DNA of 64,000 nucleotides from Dastarcus helophoroides (taxonomy: Eukaryota > Arthropoda > Insecta > Coleoptera > Bothrideridae). A program made the position numbers and the translations under genes. The notes beneath the pieces were generated by a model. That model had not been told where the DNA came from and ran no database searches. It saw only the letters and a program-made list of their open reading frames with translations. The stretch covers positions 41,237,283 to 41,301,282 of the forward strand of contig CM053331.1 of NCBI GenBank assembly GCA_028583605.1, read 5' to 3'. Below, in pieces: positions 9,181 to 20,776 of the stretch; position 1 is the first letter of the stretch, and each line of letters begins with the position of its first letter.

Positions 9181-12100
9181 TTTAGGCGTAGAGAGGACAT
9201 CAATATAAAAAAAATCGGAAATTTCGAGTTTAAAGTCGAAACTTCGAATTTAATTTCGAAATTCCGGCTCTTTTTTTCGAAATTTCGACTTTTTTCTTAA
9301 AATTTCGAGATTAATTATTTCTAGAAATTTCGACTTCTTTCTCGAAATTTCGACTTTTTTCTCGAAATTTACACTTTTTTCTCGAAATTTCGAGTTTAAT
9401 CGACGAATTTCGACTTTAATCTCGAAATTTGGATTTTTTTTCTTCGAAAGTTCAACTTTAATCTCGAAATATCGACTTCTTTCTCGAGATTGCGACTTTT
9501 TTCTCGAAATTTCGACTTTTTTCTCGAAATTTCGACTTTTTTCTCGAAATTTCGAGTTTAATCGCCGGATTTCGACTGTAATCTCGAAATTTGGATTTTT
9601 TTTCTTCGAAAGTTCAACTTTAATCTCGAAATATCGACTTCTTTCTCGAGATTGCGACTTTTTTCTCGAAATTTCGACTTTTTTCTCGAAATTTCGGGTT
9701 TAATCGCCGAATTTCGACTTTAATCTGGAAATTTGGATTTTCGTTTCGAAGGTTCAACTTTAATCTCGAAATTTCGACTTTTTTCTCGAAATTTCGACTT
9801 TTTTCTCGAAATTTCGAGTTTAATCGACGGATTTCGACTTTAATCTCGAAAATTGGATTTTCTTTTCGAAGGTTCAACTTCAATCTCGAAATTTCGACTT
9901 CTTTCTCGCGATTTCGACTTCTTATTCGAAATTTCGACTTTTCTCTCGAAATTTCGAGTTTATTCGCCGGATTTCGACTTTAATCTCGAAATTTGAATTT
10001 TTTTTCGAAATTTCAACTTTAATCTCGAAATTTCGACTGCTTTCTCGAGATTTCGACTTCTTTCTCGAAATTTCGACTTTTTTCTCGAAATTTCGAGTTT
10101 AATCGCCGGATTTCGACTTTAATCTCGAAATTTGCATTTTCTTTTCGAAGGTTCAACTTTAATCTCGAAATTTCGACTTCTTTCTCGAAATTTCGACTTT
10201 TTTCTCGAAATTTCGCCTTTAATCGCCAGATTTCGACTTTAATCTCGAAATTTGGATTTTTTTTCGAAAGTTCAACTTTAATCTCGAAATTTCGACTGCT
10301 TTCTCGAGATTTCGACTTCTTTCTCAAAATTTCAACTTTTTTCTTGAAATTTCGAGTTTAATCGCCAGATTTCGACTTTAATCTCGAAATTTGCATTTTC
10401 TTTTCGAAGGTTCAACTTTAATCACTAAATTTCGACATCTTTCTCGAAATTTCGATTTTTTTCTCGAAATTTCGAGTTTAATCGCCGGATTTCGACTTTA
10501 ATTTCGAAATTTGGATCTTCTTTTAGAAGGTTTAATTTTAATCTCGAAATTTTGACTTTAATTTCGAAATTTCGACTTTAGTCTCGAAATTTCGATTTTT
10601 TTCTTGAAATTTCAAGTTTAAAGTCGAAATTTCTATACTCAATGGTTAAGTTAGGTAGATGACCGTTGCGTCCCACCACTCCCATTTCCCAAACAATATT
10701 GACAGTTAGCACTAGGGTGCGTTCAATAATTTCTGTTTTGAATTATCAACATTTCCAGAAAAAAGTCGAAATTTCGAGTTTAAAGTCGAAATTCCGAGGT
10801 TAAAATCGAAATTTGGAAAAAAAAATCGAAATTTTCGAGATTAAAGTCGAAATCCGGAGATTAATATTGAAATTTCGAAAAAAAGTCGAAATTTCGAGTT
10901 TAAAGACGAAATCTCGAGTTTCAAATCCAAATTTCGAGTTTCACGAGGAAATTTCGAGAAGGAGAAAAGAAATTTCGAGAAAAAAATCGAAATTTTCGAG
11001 ATTAAAGTCGAAATCCGGAGATTAATATTGAAATTTCGAAAAAAAGTCGAAATTTCGAGTTTAAAGACGAAATCTCGAGTTTCAAATCCAAATTTCGTGT
11101 TTAAAGTCGAAATTCCGCGATTAAAATCAAAATTTGGAGAAAAAAGTCGAAACCTCGAATTTAAAGACGAAATCTCGAGTTTCAAGTCAAAATTTCGAGT
11201 GTCAAGACGAAATTTCGAGAAGGGGAGAAGAAATTTCGGGAAAAAAAACGAAATTTTCGGGATTAAAGTCGAAATCTGGAGATTAATGTTGAAATTTCGA
11301 GAAAAAAGTCGAAATTTCGCGTTTAAAGACGAAATCTCGACTTCAAGTCCAAATTTCGAGATTCAAGTCGAAAGTTCCATAAGGGGAGCAGAAATTTCAA
11401 GAAAAAAATCAAAATTTCGTGTTTAAAGTCGAAATTTCCAGAAGAAGAGCAGAAATTTCAAGAAAAAGGTCAAAATTTCGAGTTTAAACACGAAATCTCG
11501 AGTTTCAAGTCGAAATTTCCAGAAGGGGAGCAGAAATTTAAAAAAAAAATCGAAATTTCGAGTTTAAAGTCGAAATTCCGAGACTAAAATCGAAATTTTT
11601 AAAAATAAAGTCGAAATCCGGAGACCAATATTAAAATTCCTAGAAAAAAGTCGAAATCTCGAATTTAAAGACGAAATCTCGAGTTTCAAGCGAAAATTTC
11701 GAGTTTCAAGACGAAATTTCGAGTTTCAATATGAAATTTCGAGAAGGGAAGAAGAAATCTCTAATTTAAAGACGAAATCTCGAGTTTCAAGTCAAAATAA
11801 AGTCGAAATCCGGAGACCAATATTAAAATTCCTAGAAAAAAGTCGAAAGCTCGAATTTAAAGACGAAATCTCGAGTTTCAAGTCAAAATTTCGAGTGGCA
11901 AGACGAAATTTCGAGAAGGGGAGAAGAAATTTCGGGAATAAAAACGAAATTTTCGGGATTAAAGTCGAAATCCGGAGATTAATGTTGAAATTTCGAGAAA
12001 AAAGTCGAAATTTCGAGTTTAAAGACGAAATTTCCAAAAGGGGAGCAGAAATTTCAAGAGAAAAGTCGAAATTTCAAATTTAAAGTCGAAATTCCGAGAT

Positions 12101-13279
12101 TCAATTCCAAATTTCGAGTTTCAAGTCGAAATTTCCAGAAGGGGAGCAGAAATTTCAAGAAAAAAAGTCGAAATTTCGAGTTTAAAGTCGAAATTCCCAG
12201 ATTAAAATCGAAATTTTGTAAATTAAAGTCGAAATTCAGAGATTAGTGTTGAAATTTCGAGAAAAGAGTCGAAATTTCGAGAAAAAAATCAAAATTTTGA
12301 GATTAAAGTCCAAATCCGGAGATTAATATTGAAATTTCGAAAACAAAGTCGAAATTTTGAATTTAAAGACGAAATCTCGAGTTTCAAGTCAAAATTTCAA
12401 GTTTCAAGAAGAAATTTCGAGAAAAAAAAACGAAATTTTCGGGATTAAAGTCGAAATCTGGAGATTAATGTTGAAATTTCGAGAAAAAAGTCGAAAATTA
12501 GTGTTTCAAGCCGAAATCTCGAGTTTCAAGTCCAAATTTCGAGTTTCAAGTTGAAATTTCCAAAAGGGAAGCAGAAAGTTCAAGAAGAAGGTCGAAATTT
12601 GGAGTTTAAAGTCGAAATTCCGAGATTAAAATCGAAATTTCAAAAAATTCGAAATTTTCGAGATTGAAGTCGAAATCCGGAGATTAGTGATGAAATGTCG
12701 AGAAAAAGGTCAAAATTTCGAGAAAAAATCGACATTTTCGAGAATAAAGTCGAAATCCGGAGATTAATGAGGAAATTTCGAAAAAAGAGTCAAAATTTCG
12801 AGTTTAAAGACGAAATCTCGAGTTTCAAGACGAAATTTCAAGTTTCAAGTGGAAATTTCGAGTTTCAAGTCGAAGTTTCGAGTTTCAAGTCGAAATTTCG
12901 AGTTTAAAGACGAAATCTCGAGTTTCAAGACGAAATTTCAAGTCGAAATTTCGAGTTTCAAGTCGAAATTTCGAGTTTCAAGTCGAAATTTCGAGTTTAA
13001 AGACGAAATCTCGAGTTTTCAAGACGAAATTTCGAGTTTCAAGTCGAAGTTTCGAGTTTCAAGTCGAAATTTCGAGTTTAAAGACGAAATCTCGAGTTTC
13101 AAGACGAAATTTCAAATTTCAAGTCGAAATTTCGAGTGTCAAGTCGAAATTTCGAGAAGGGGAGAAGAAATTTCAAGAAAAAAGACGAAATTTGGAGAAA
13201 AAAGTAAAAATTTCAAGAAAAAAATCGAAATTTCTAAACATAAGTTATTTTAATCGATGTCTTTTTTACGCCTTGACGA
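9181..13279. mobile_element. foldback-like element FB1 (about 4.1 kb)
   Basis: The left end (TTTAGGCGTAGAGAGGACAT) and the inverted right end (AATCGATGTCTTTTTTACGCC near 13254-13275) match the terminal motif of the other foldback-like copies. The left arm (about 9210-10630) is made of 20-bp units reading TCGACTTT..TCTCGAAATT. The right arm (about 10756-13245) has the same units in opposite orientation (GTCGAAATTTCGAGTTTAAA). A unique centre lies at 10640-10755. The result is an imperfect palindrome with tandem-repeat arms, as in Drosophila foldback elements. No transposase ORF is present. Long ORFs in the arms are repeat artefacts. The first few bases of the left end are uncertain. Confidence 0.65.
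10640..10755 (+). repeat. foldback centre module, copy in FB1
   Basis: This unique stretch between opposite arms runs ATGGTTAAGTTAGG, a CACCACTCCC segment, CAATATTGACAGTT, then TAGGGTGCGTTCAA. Around twelve relatives occur in the window, always embedded in GAAATTTCG-type repeats. No ORF. Confidence 0.8.
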
Positions 13280-13438
13280 GAAAAAACTCGAAGTTTGAAA
13301 ATTTAAGTTTAACTATTGACAACAAAAGATCGTAATTTTTAGAAATAGTTTAAACTTGGAAATGTTTCCAGAAAAAACTAAATCTATTAATAAAAACTGT
13401 CAAAAACCTATTCTAGAAACTTTGACTGAAACTGAGGT
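13280..13438. other. AT-rich spacer
   Basis: Short unique DNA between FB1 and the next insertion, with no recognisable feature apart from the target-duplication half at 13428-13438. Confidence 0.5.
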
Positions 13439-13537
13439 TGAAACACAGAACTTGTCCCCTGAAACCAAGAAAGATTAAAAAACACAACAAGGTTACTGGC
13501 TAACGCATTTCGACAGCCAAGCTGTCATCTTCAGAGA
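13439..13537 (-). mobile_element. Penelope-like short insertion, family A, with 11-bp direct repeats
   Basis: A 99-bp insertion flanked by GAAACTGAGGT at 13428-13438 and 13538-13548. It contains only the family-A block. On the minus strand this reads CTGAAGAT, a GACAGC/GCTGTC stem with loop TTG, GAAATGCGTTAG, then the reverse of TTGTCCCCTGAAACC. It is the cleanest short copy and shows the mobile unit can be as small as about 100 bp. Confidence 0.7.
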
Positions 13538-14991
13538 GAAACTGAGGTAATAAAATGGAATTGTTATTGACAAATCTGGTTCATTGTAAACTGCCCCATT
13601 CGTGGTAGCAAGGGCCCGAAGCTTGACCCAAATTACCGATATCGCGTCCTAAAAATCGCCCAACTCGAATTAGAACAAAGGAAATGGAAAGCGGCTCTCC
13701 CATCCCTTTTTGCCAGTGATGCAATCGGTGCGACCTACTTCTTCGGCACGTGTAAACGGGGGGGCCCCTTGCCGCATAACAAACACGAAATTCCGAAACG
13801 CAGCAGATTTCCAGATCCCATCGCAGGTTGGCCGACCTAAATACGCACGCTGAGGGAAGGATTCGTTTTCAAGTCAGCGCCGAGTGTATGACCTGATTTC
13901 GGAACTAATCAATAAAGTGCGTGCGAGGGAACGAGGAGCGCCTTCGGATATTTTATCGCATTCTCAGGCGATGGAAATGGAACAAAGGATGCAATTTGGG
14001 AAAGAACCTTTGAGCATTTGTTCCAGTTGTATCTAATGTTTAAACTACTTATTTTAGGTCTATTTCTAGACCTAGAGGCTTTCGTTGTCGAAACTCAAAC
14101 ATATTTTGGGGTTAATGTTTGGCTTCTAAAAACTGTTTCAAAACATTTTTTTCATTGAATAAATTGTTCAATCAACTATTTAGTTAATGTTGGGTAGTCT
14201 GTGTGCCCCTAGTCTCCGATGGTACAACTTACAAACGCTAACAAATCTTCAGAGACTCGTTACTAATGCTAACGAGTCTTTGGAGACTCGTTAATGTTAG
14301 TACTGTTTTTAAGAGTAGGTAACCCTTAGTTCTCGGGAGTATATTTTAGTTCGATACCATGGAATAAAAATAATGAAAAGTCTAAACAATTGTAATGCAA
14401 TTTTAGACAAATTTAAATTAATTTCAATATTTTTCTTGACTAGAATGATGAAAATGACTAAATAGCTAAACGTCGACTTGGTCTGGTATCAACATTCTTG
14501 AATGAAAAGATTCCAACTAACTAACGGTTCGAAATTGGTCACTAACGATTATGAAAGGCAACTGTCTTCTCTAATCATCAAAGAAACTCAATTTTGGTCG
14601 TTACAAAACTTTTACAGAACGTAACCAAATGGAAATTTTTTCGATCATGTTTCCAGTACCTTCTTGAAATTAACCTTGACGAACTTATATCAATTCAAGC
14701 ATTGTCTATTAGCAAATTAGATCCAGGCTACATAAACTCAATCAAAACATGTAAAAAACTACAATGAACATTGGGGTACGAAGTTGGGTACCAAAAAACG
14801 TCTTCAAATCGCCTCTTGGCAAATTGACGTGGACTTAAAATTTGAAATCTAATTATGTTGAACAATTTTACCCAAAGAGGCCAACGTTCGTTAAAAAACC
14901 GTTAAATGGTCAAAAATATGAGTCATAAGTCCGGCTGAAATTTCTGTTGAAACAGCGCTGATGTTCGCGGCGATATCGCCTCATAGAAGGT

Positions 14992-15000
14992 TTATATAAA
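14992..15000 (+). promoter_or_regulatory. TATA-like box upstream of the 43-aa ORF
   Basis: TTTATATAAAT lies about 38 bp before the ATG at 15031. A start about 30 bp downstream of it would leave a very short leader, so its role is doubtful. Confidence 0.25.
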
Positions 15001-15030
15001 TACATAGAGTAGTGAAAGTGTGACGAGGCA

Positions 15031-15162
15031 ATGATCGGAACGAACTCTTCAAAAAGTTCAGTGGCCGTGGATGTGGATGGACGTAATTCAACTATCGAGC
15101 AAGACTATGAACTCTGCTTGCCCAAGAGGATGGTCGACTCTCCTCTTAACGGAACTATTTAG
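15031..15162 (+). CDS. candidate 43-aa ORF or first coding exon
   Basis: ATG to TAG, starting MIGTNSSKSSVAVDVDG and ending VDSPLNGTI. Codon use is mixed and richer in G and C than the surrounding DNA, which is unusual in this AT-rich window. A TATA-like box precedes it. A possible GTGTGT donor overlaps the stop codon, so it could continue into an unseen exon. I do not recognise the protein. It is too short to separate from chance without homology or transcripts. Confidence 0.3.
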   Translation: MIGTNSSKSSVAVDVDGRNSTIEQDYELCLPKRMVDSPLNGTI

Positions 15163-15846
15163 TGTGTGCAAAATTTTCTAGATTATTCCCCATGAATTAT
15201 TAATGAGCGGCCACTGAGCGAAACACCGACGAAATTCAAAAGTTCACCAACATTGTTTAAACCACTCGTGAATTAAACCGAGTCTTCAACTCGAAAACAT
15301 CTGAATTCGAACCAAAATGATGTAGCAAAAGAAGTTTACGATCCCCATTCTCGATTTTTAACTGGGGGAAATTCCATAATTGCTTTTAAATATAAATGGA
15401 AAAATCATTCATTTTACTTTTAACTAATCGACAAAATACTTTTATTAAAAGAGATATTTGAGTAATGAGACACGCTTGGTTGGCTTTGGAATGTGAATCC
15501 CATACAAACACTTTTACTGAACCACGACGTATCAAAATTAAGTAGCGTCTAGGGCAGATGCGGCTCGAAATTTCGAGTTTAAGTTCAACATTTTAGGAAG
15601 AAAATCTTTTGAGATAAAAGTCAAAATTTGGCGGAAGATTCAGCGATTTGGCAAATAATTTATAAACAAAGACAAAATGGCTAGGATTTAAAATAGAAAT
15701 TTTTGAGATTAAAAATTTTCCAGTTCAAATATTTTTTTAGAAAAAAATCGAAATGTCGAAAGAAAATTGCAATTTATCAAAAAATAATTGAGTCCAAAGA
15801 AGGTTTCATCCCTTTACCACATCGGCAATTGAATAAATAATTACGC

Positions 15847-15882
15847 GATACGTATTTCGCCAGCAGAACTGGCATTTTCAAG
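15847..15882 (-). mobile_element. hammerhead-like hairpin, family B, copy 2
   Basis: On the minus strand: CTTGAAAAT, stem GCCAG/CTGGC, GAAA, palindrome ATACGTAT, C. The flank to its left (about 15785-15846) matches the 3' flank of the copy at 56820 (TAATTATTTATT, AATTGCCGATGTGGTAAAGG), so these two share at least about 100 bp. Confidence 0.5.
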
Positions 15883-15929
15883 CTCACTAATCTAAAAGAA
15901 TCTTAAAACTAAGCTTACGATACTGAGAG

Positions 15930-18900
15930 AGATTTCGTCTTTAAACTCGAAATTTTGACTTTTTTCTTGAAATTTCAACTTTTTTCTCGAAATTTCAGCA
16001 TTAATCTCCGGATTTCGACTTTATTCACGAAAATTTCGATTTTTTTCTCGAAATTTTGACCTTTTTCTCGAAATTTTAACACTAATCTCGGGATTTCGAC
16101 TTTAATCTCGAAAATTTCGATTTTTTTCTCGAAATTTCGATTTTAATCTCGGAATTTCGATTTTAAACTCCAAATTTCGACTTTTTTCTTGAACTTTCTG
16201 CTCCCCTTTTGGAAATTTCGACTTAAAACTCGAAATTTGGACTTGAAACTCGAGATTTCGTCTTTAAACTCGAAATTTAGACTTTTTTCTCGAAATTTCA
16301 ACATTAATCTCCGGATTTCGACTTTAATTTCGAAAATTTCGTTTTTTTTCTCGACATTTCTTCTCCCCTTCTCGAAATTTCGTCTTGAAACTCGAAATTT
16401 TGACTTGAAACTCGAGATTTCGGCTTCAAACACAAATTTTCGACTTTTTTCTCGAAATTTTAACATTAATCTCCAGATTTCAACTTTAATCCCGAAAATT
16501 TCGTTTTTTTTCTCGAAATTTCCTCTTGAAACTCGAAATTTTGACTTGAAACTCGAGATTTCGTCTTTAAATTCAAAATTTCGACTTTTTTCTCGTAATT
16601 TCAATATTAATCTCCGGATTTGGACTTTAATCTCAAAATTTCGTTTTTTGCTCGAAATTTCCTCTCTCCTTCTCGAAATTTCCTCTTGAAACTCGAAATT
16701 TTGACTTGAAACTCGAGATTTCGTCTTTAAATTCAAAATTTCGACTTTTTTCTCGACATTTCAATATTAATCCCCGGATTTGGACTTTAATCTCAAAATT
16801 TCGATTTTTTTATCGAAATTTCTACTTTTTTTTCGTAATTTCAACATTAATCTCCGGATTTTGACTTTAATTTCGAAAATTTCGATTTTAATCTCGGAAT
16901 TTCGATTTTAAACTCGAAATTTCGACTTTTGTCTTGAAATTTCTGCTCCCCTTCTGGAAATTTCGACTTGAAACTCGAAATTTGGACTTGAAACTCGAGA
17001 TTTCGTCTTTAAACTGGAAATTTTGACTTTTTTCTTGAAATTTCTGCTCCCCTTCTGAGAATTTCGACTTGAAACTCGAAATTTGGATTTTAAATTCGTT
17101 TTTAAACTCGAAATTTTGACTTTTTTCTCGAAATTTCAACATTAATCTGCGGATTTCGACTTTATCAAGAAAATTTCGTTTTTTGCTCGAAATTTCCTCT
17201 CTCCTTCTCGAAATTTCCTCTTGAAACTCAAAATTTTGACTTGAAACTCGAGATTTCGTCTTTAAATTCAAAATTTCGACTTTTTTCTCGAAATTTCAAT
17301 ATTAATCTCCGGATTTGGACTTTAATCTCAAAATTTCGATTTTTTTCTCGAAATTTCGATTTTTTTCGGAATTTCAACATTAATCTCTGGATTTTGACTT
17401 TAATTTCGAAAATTTCGATTTTAATCTCGGAATTTCGACTTTAAACTCGAAATTTCGACTTTTGTCTTGAAATTTCTGCTCCCCTTCTGTAAATTTCGAC
17501 TTGAAACTCGAAATTTGGACTTGAAACTCGAGATTTCGTCTTTAAACTCGAAATTTTGACTTTTTTCTTGAAATTTCTTCTCCCCTTCTGGAAATTTGGA
17601 CTTGAAACTCGAAATTTGGACTTGAAACTCGAGATTTCGTTTTTTAACTCGAAATTTTGACTTTTTTCTTGAAATTTCTGCTCCCCTTCTGAAAATTTCG
17701 ACTTGAAACTCGAAATTTGGATTTTAAATTCGTTTTTGAACTCGAAATTTTGACTTTTTTCTCGAAATTTCAACATTAATCTCCGGATTTCGACTTTATC
17801 CAGAAAATTTCGTTATTTGCTCGAAATTTCCTCTCTCCTTCTCGAAATTTCCTCTTGAAACTCGAAATTTTGACTTGAAACTCGAGATTTCGTCTTTAAA
17901 TTCAAAATTTCGACTTTTTTCTCGAAATTTCAATATTAATCTCCGGATTTGGATTTTAATCTCAAAATTTCGATTTTTTTCTCGAAATTTCTACTTTTTT
18001 TCGGAATTTCAACATTAATCTCCGGATTTTGACTTTAATTTCGAAAATTTCGATTTTAATCTCGGAATTTCGACTTTAAACTCGAAATTTCGACTTTTGT
18101 CTTGAAATTTCTGCTCCCCTTCTGGAAATTTTGACTTGAAACTCGAAATTTGTACTTGAAACTCGAGATTTCGTCTTTAAACTCAAAATTTTGACTTTTT
18201 TCTTGAAATTTCTGCTCCCCTTTTGAAAATTTCGACTTGAAACTCGAAATTTGGATTTTAAATTCGTTTTTAAACTCGAAATTTTGACTTTTTTCTCGAA
18301 ATTTCAACATTAATCTGCGGATTTCGACTTTATCCAGAAAATTTCGTTTTTTGCTCGAAATTTCCTCTCTCCTTCTCGAAATTTCCTCTTGAAACTCGAA
18401 ATTTTGACTTGAAACTCGAGATTTCGTCTTTTAATTCGGAATTTCGACTTTTTTCTCGAAATTTCGATTTTAATCTCGGAATTTCGACTTTAAACACGAA
18501 ATTTTGACTTTTTTCTTGAAATTTCTTCTCCCCTTCTGGAAATTTCGACTTGAAACTCGAAATTTGGACTTGAAACTCGAGATTTCGTTTTTAAACTCGA
18601 AATTTCGACTTTTTTCTTGAAATTTCAACATTAATCTCCAGATTTCGATTTTAATCCCAAAAGTTTTGTTTTTTTTCTCGAAATTTCTTCTCCCCTTCTC
18701 GAAATTTCGCCGTGAAACTCGAAATTTTGACTTGAAACTCGAGATTTCGTCTTTAAATTCGAACTTTCGACTTTTTTCTCGAAATTTCGACTTTAAACAC
18801 GAAATTTCGACTTTTTTCTTGAAATTTCTTCTCCCCTTCTCGAAATTTTCTCTTGAAACTCGAAATTTTGACTTGAAACTTGAGATTTCGTCTTTAAATT

Positions 18901-19625
18901 CGAAATTTCGACTTTTTTCTAGATATTTCAACATTAATCTCCAGATTTCGACTTTAATCCCGAAAATTTCGTTTTTTTTTCTCGACATTTTTTTCCCCTT
19001 CTCGAAATTTCGTTTTTAAACTAGAAATTTTAGCTTGAAACTCGAGATTTCGTCTTTAAACTCGAAATTTCGACTTTTTTCTCGAATTTTTAACATTAAT
19101 CTGCGGATTTCGACGTTAATCTCGAAAATTTCGATTTTTTTTCTCGAAATTTCAACTTTTTTCTCGGAATTTCAACATTAATCTCCGGATTTCGACTTTA
19201 ATTTCGAAAATTTCGATTTTAATTTCGGAATTTCGACTTTAAACTCGAAATGTCGACTTTAAACTCGAAATTTCTACTCCCCTTCTGGAAATTTCAACTT
19301 GAAACTCGAAATTTGGACTTGAAACTTGAGAATTTGTCTTTAAACTCGAAATTTCGACTTTTTTCTCGAAATTTCAACATTAATCTCCGGATTTCGACTT
19401 TAATCCCGAAAATTTCGTTTTTTTATGGAAATTTCTTCTCCCCTTCTCGAAATTTCATTTTGAAACTCGAAATTTTGACTTGAAACTACAGATTTCGTTT
19501 TTAAACTCGAAATTTCGATTTTTTTCTCAAAATTTCAACATTAATCTGCAGATTTCGACGTAAATCTAGAAAATTTCAATTTTTTTTTCTCGAAATTTCA
19601 ACTTTTTTCTCGAAATTTCTTTTTA
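15930..19625. repeat. 20-bp satellite array with higher-order units
   Basis: A run of diverged 20-bp units, mostly variants of TTTAAACTCGAAATTTCGAC, opposite in orientation to the right arm of FB1. Larger blocks recur: the string GCTCGAAATTTCCTCTCTCC starts at 16650, 17185, 17819 and 18353 (spacings 535, 634 and 534, differing by five 20-bp units). Blocks with CTCCCCTTCTGGAAATTT alternate with others. No terminal motif of the foldback family is seen at either end. ORFs up to 197 aa open on both strands are repeat translations. Confidence 0.92.
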
Positions 19626-20277
19626 CAGTGTTTAGTTCAGTGTTTTAGGGAAAAAATAATTGAGTTTACGCGTGAGATTTCCAAAAAAGTTGGAAATTTC
19701 ATTATTGGACTTAAAATTTCGAAAACACAGCAACACCCCCCCCCCCGCACGCCAAAACACACAATTTTAAATTGGAAATCGGTGAAAAAATAGAAAACTG
19801 GAACTGTAAGCTTAAAATGTTAAGAATAAATTTAAATTTCAACTAAAAAAATCGAAATTTATTAAATATATTGAGGTAAGTCTAAAATTTCAAAAATAGA
19901 ACGAATTCTCGAATCAAAATAATAGGGAAAAGGAAATTAATAAAAAATTTTAGAAATGTAAGACCTTTTTAACCATTTGAAGATTTAAGAAGATTGAAAT
20001 TTTGAGGAGAAACTTGATAATCATAAAAAATCGAGGCGAAGGGTTCAGAAATTCTAAGAAAAAAATTGAAGCTTGGGAGCGTTTAAAATGATAGCTGCAA
20101 ACGAATCTGCACCTTGAAACTTCCAATGACAAGTCGCGGCTTGTTCCACCTATCAAATAAGACATTTTTTTTTCACTCGAGAATGTTAAAAATGAACTGG
20201 TTGAGTATCACAAATTAAAATCTTGAATATTTAGAAGACTCTATAGTTTTGGTGGAACGGGCTGGTCCTTGGTTGGT
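19626..20277. other. degenerate repeat flank with a C14 run
   Basis: AT-rich DNA with residual AAATTTCG strings and a run of about 14 C near 19736-19746. No gene supported. Confidence 0.5.
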
Positions 20278-20464
20278 CTTCTACAAAGTCTTGAAATACA
20301 AATCTTGTCCCCTGAAACCAAAAAAGATTAAAAACCACAACAAAGGGAAAACGAGATAGAATCTCTCTTAAGATGATAGCTTGGCTATCGAAACGCGTTA
20401 GAGAGTTTTTTAACCTTTCTTGGTTTCAGGGGACAAGATTTGTATTTCAAGACTTTGTAGAAGA
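20278..20464. mobile_element. Penelope-like family A palindromic copy
   Basis: Two family-A arms face each other. CTTCTACAAAGTCTTGAAAT on the left is repeated in inverted form as ATTTCAAGACTTTGTAGAAG on the right. One hammerhead-like hairpin (GATAGC/GCTATC, then GAAACGCGTTAGAG) lies between them on the + strand, near 20371-20405. Confidence 0.7.
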
Positions 20465-20776
20465 CGAGAATTACTGAGAAATTCTTCAGTCAATAAACCA
20501 TTTTGCATTTCGCCGAAAAACAAATTAAAAAAAGTAAGTGATTTCAAAACATTGATTTTTTGTGTTTGCTTTCAGGGCTGGTAAGTCCCTTCCAAAGAAT
20601 TGGCAGTATCGATGTCGTCAGCGGGGGCCACACTACACTAGTGCGTTATATATAAGCCCAAAATCGGGTCACTGGGTCGATCAATGTTCTCGTCCTCCTG
20701 GCGCCTGCAATGGGCGCGTCCGACGCCAATTGGGCCGTTCTATTGATCACAACCGACTTGCCCTACTCTACTGTAA

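Larger units (their letters stand above)
13549..15840. other. unique spacer, partly GC-richer
   Basis: This separates the two opposed 20-bp arrays. About 13600-13990 is GC-richer than its surroundings but has stops in the frames I read. About 14990-15165 holds a TATA-like box and a 43-aa ORF, listed separately. The rest is AT-rich with no recognisable gene. From 15560 weak GAAATTTCG strings appear. Confidence 0.5.

Noticed and set aside
9181..13279. CRISPR-like array
   Set aside because: Units are contiguous 20-bp tandem repeats without unique spacers, and the genome is eukaryotic.
16143..16736. 197-codon minus-strand ORF and 166-codon plus-strand ORF
   Set aside because: Both are translations of the same 20-bp satellite units. 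The opposite strands are open at once and the repeats give the protein its entire sequence.
20574..20583. A five-base microexon (TTTCAG|GGCTG|GTAAGT)
   Set aside because: Acceptor and donor strings adjoin by chance. There is no flanking coding sequence to support it.
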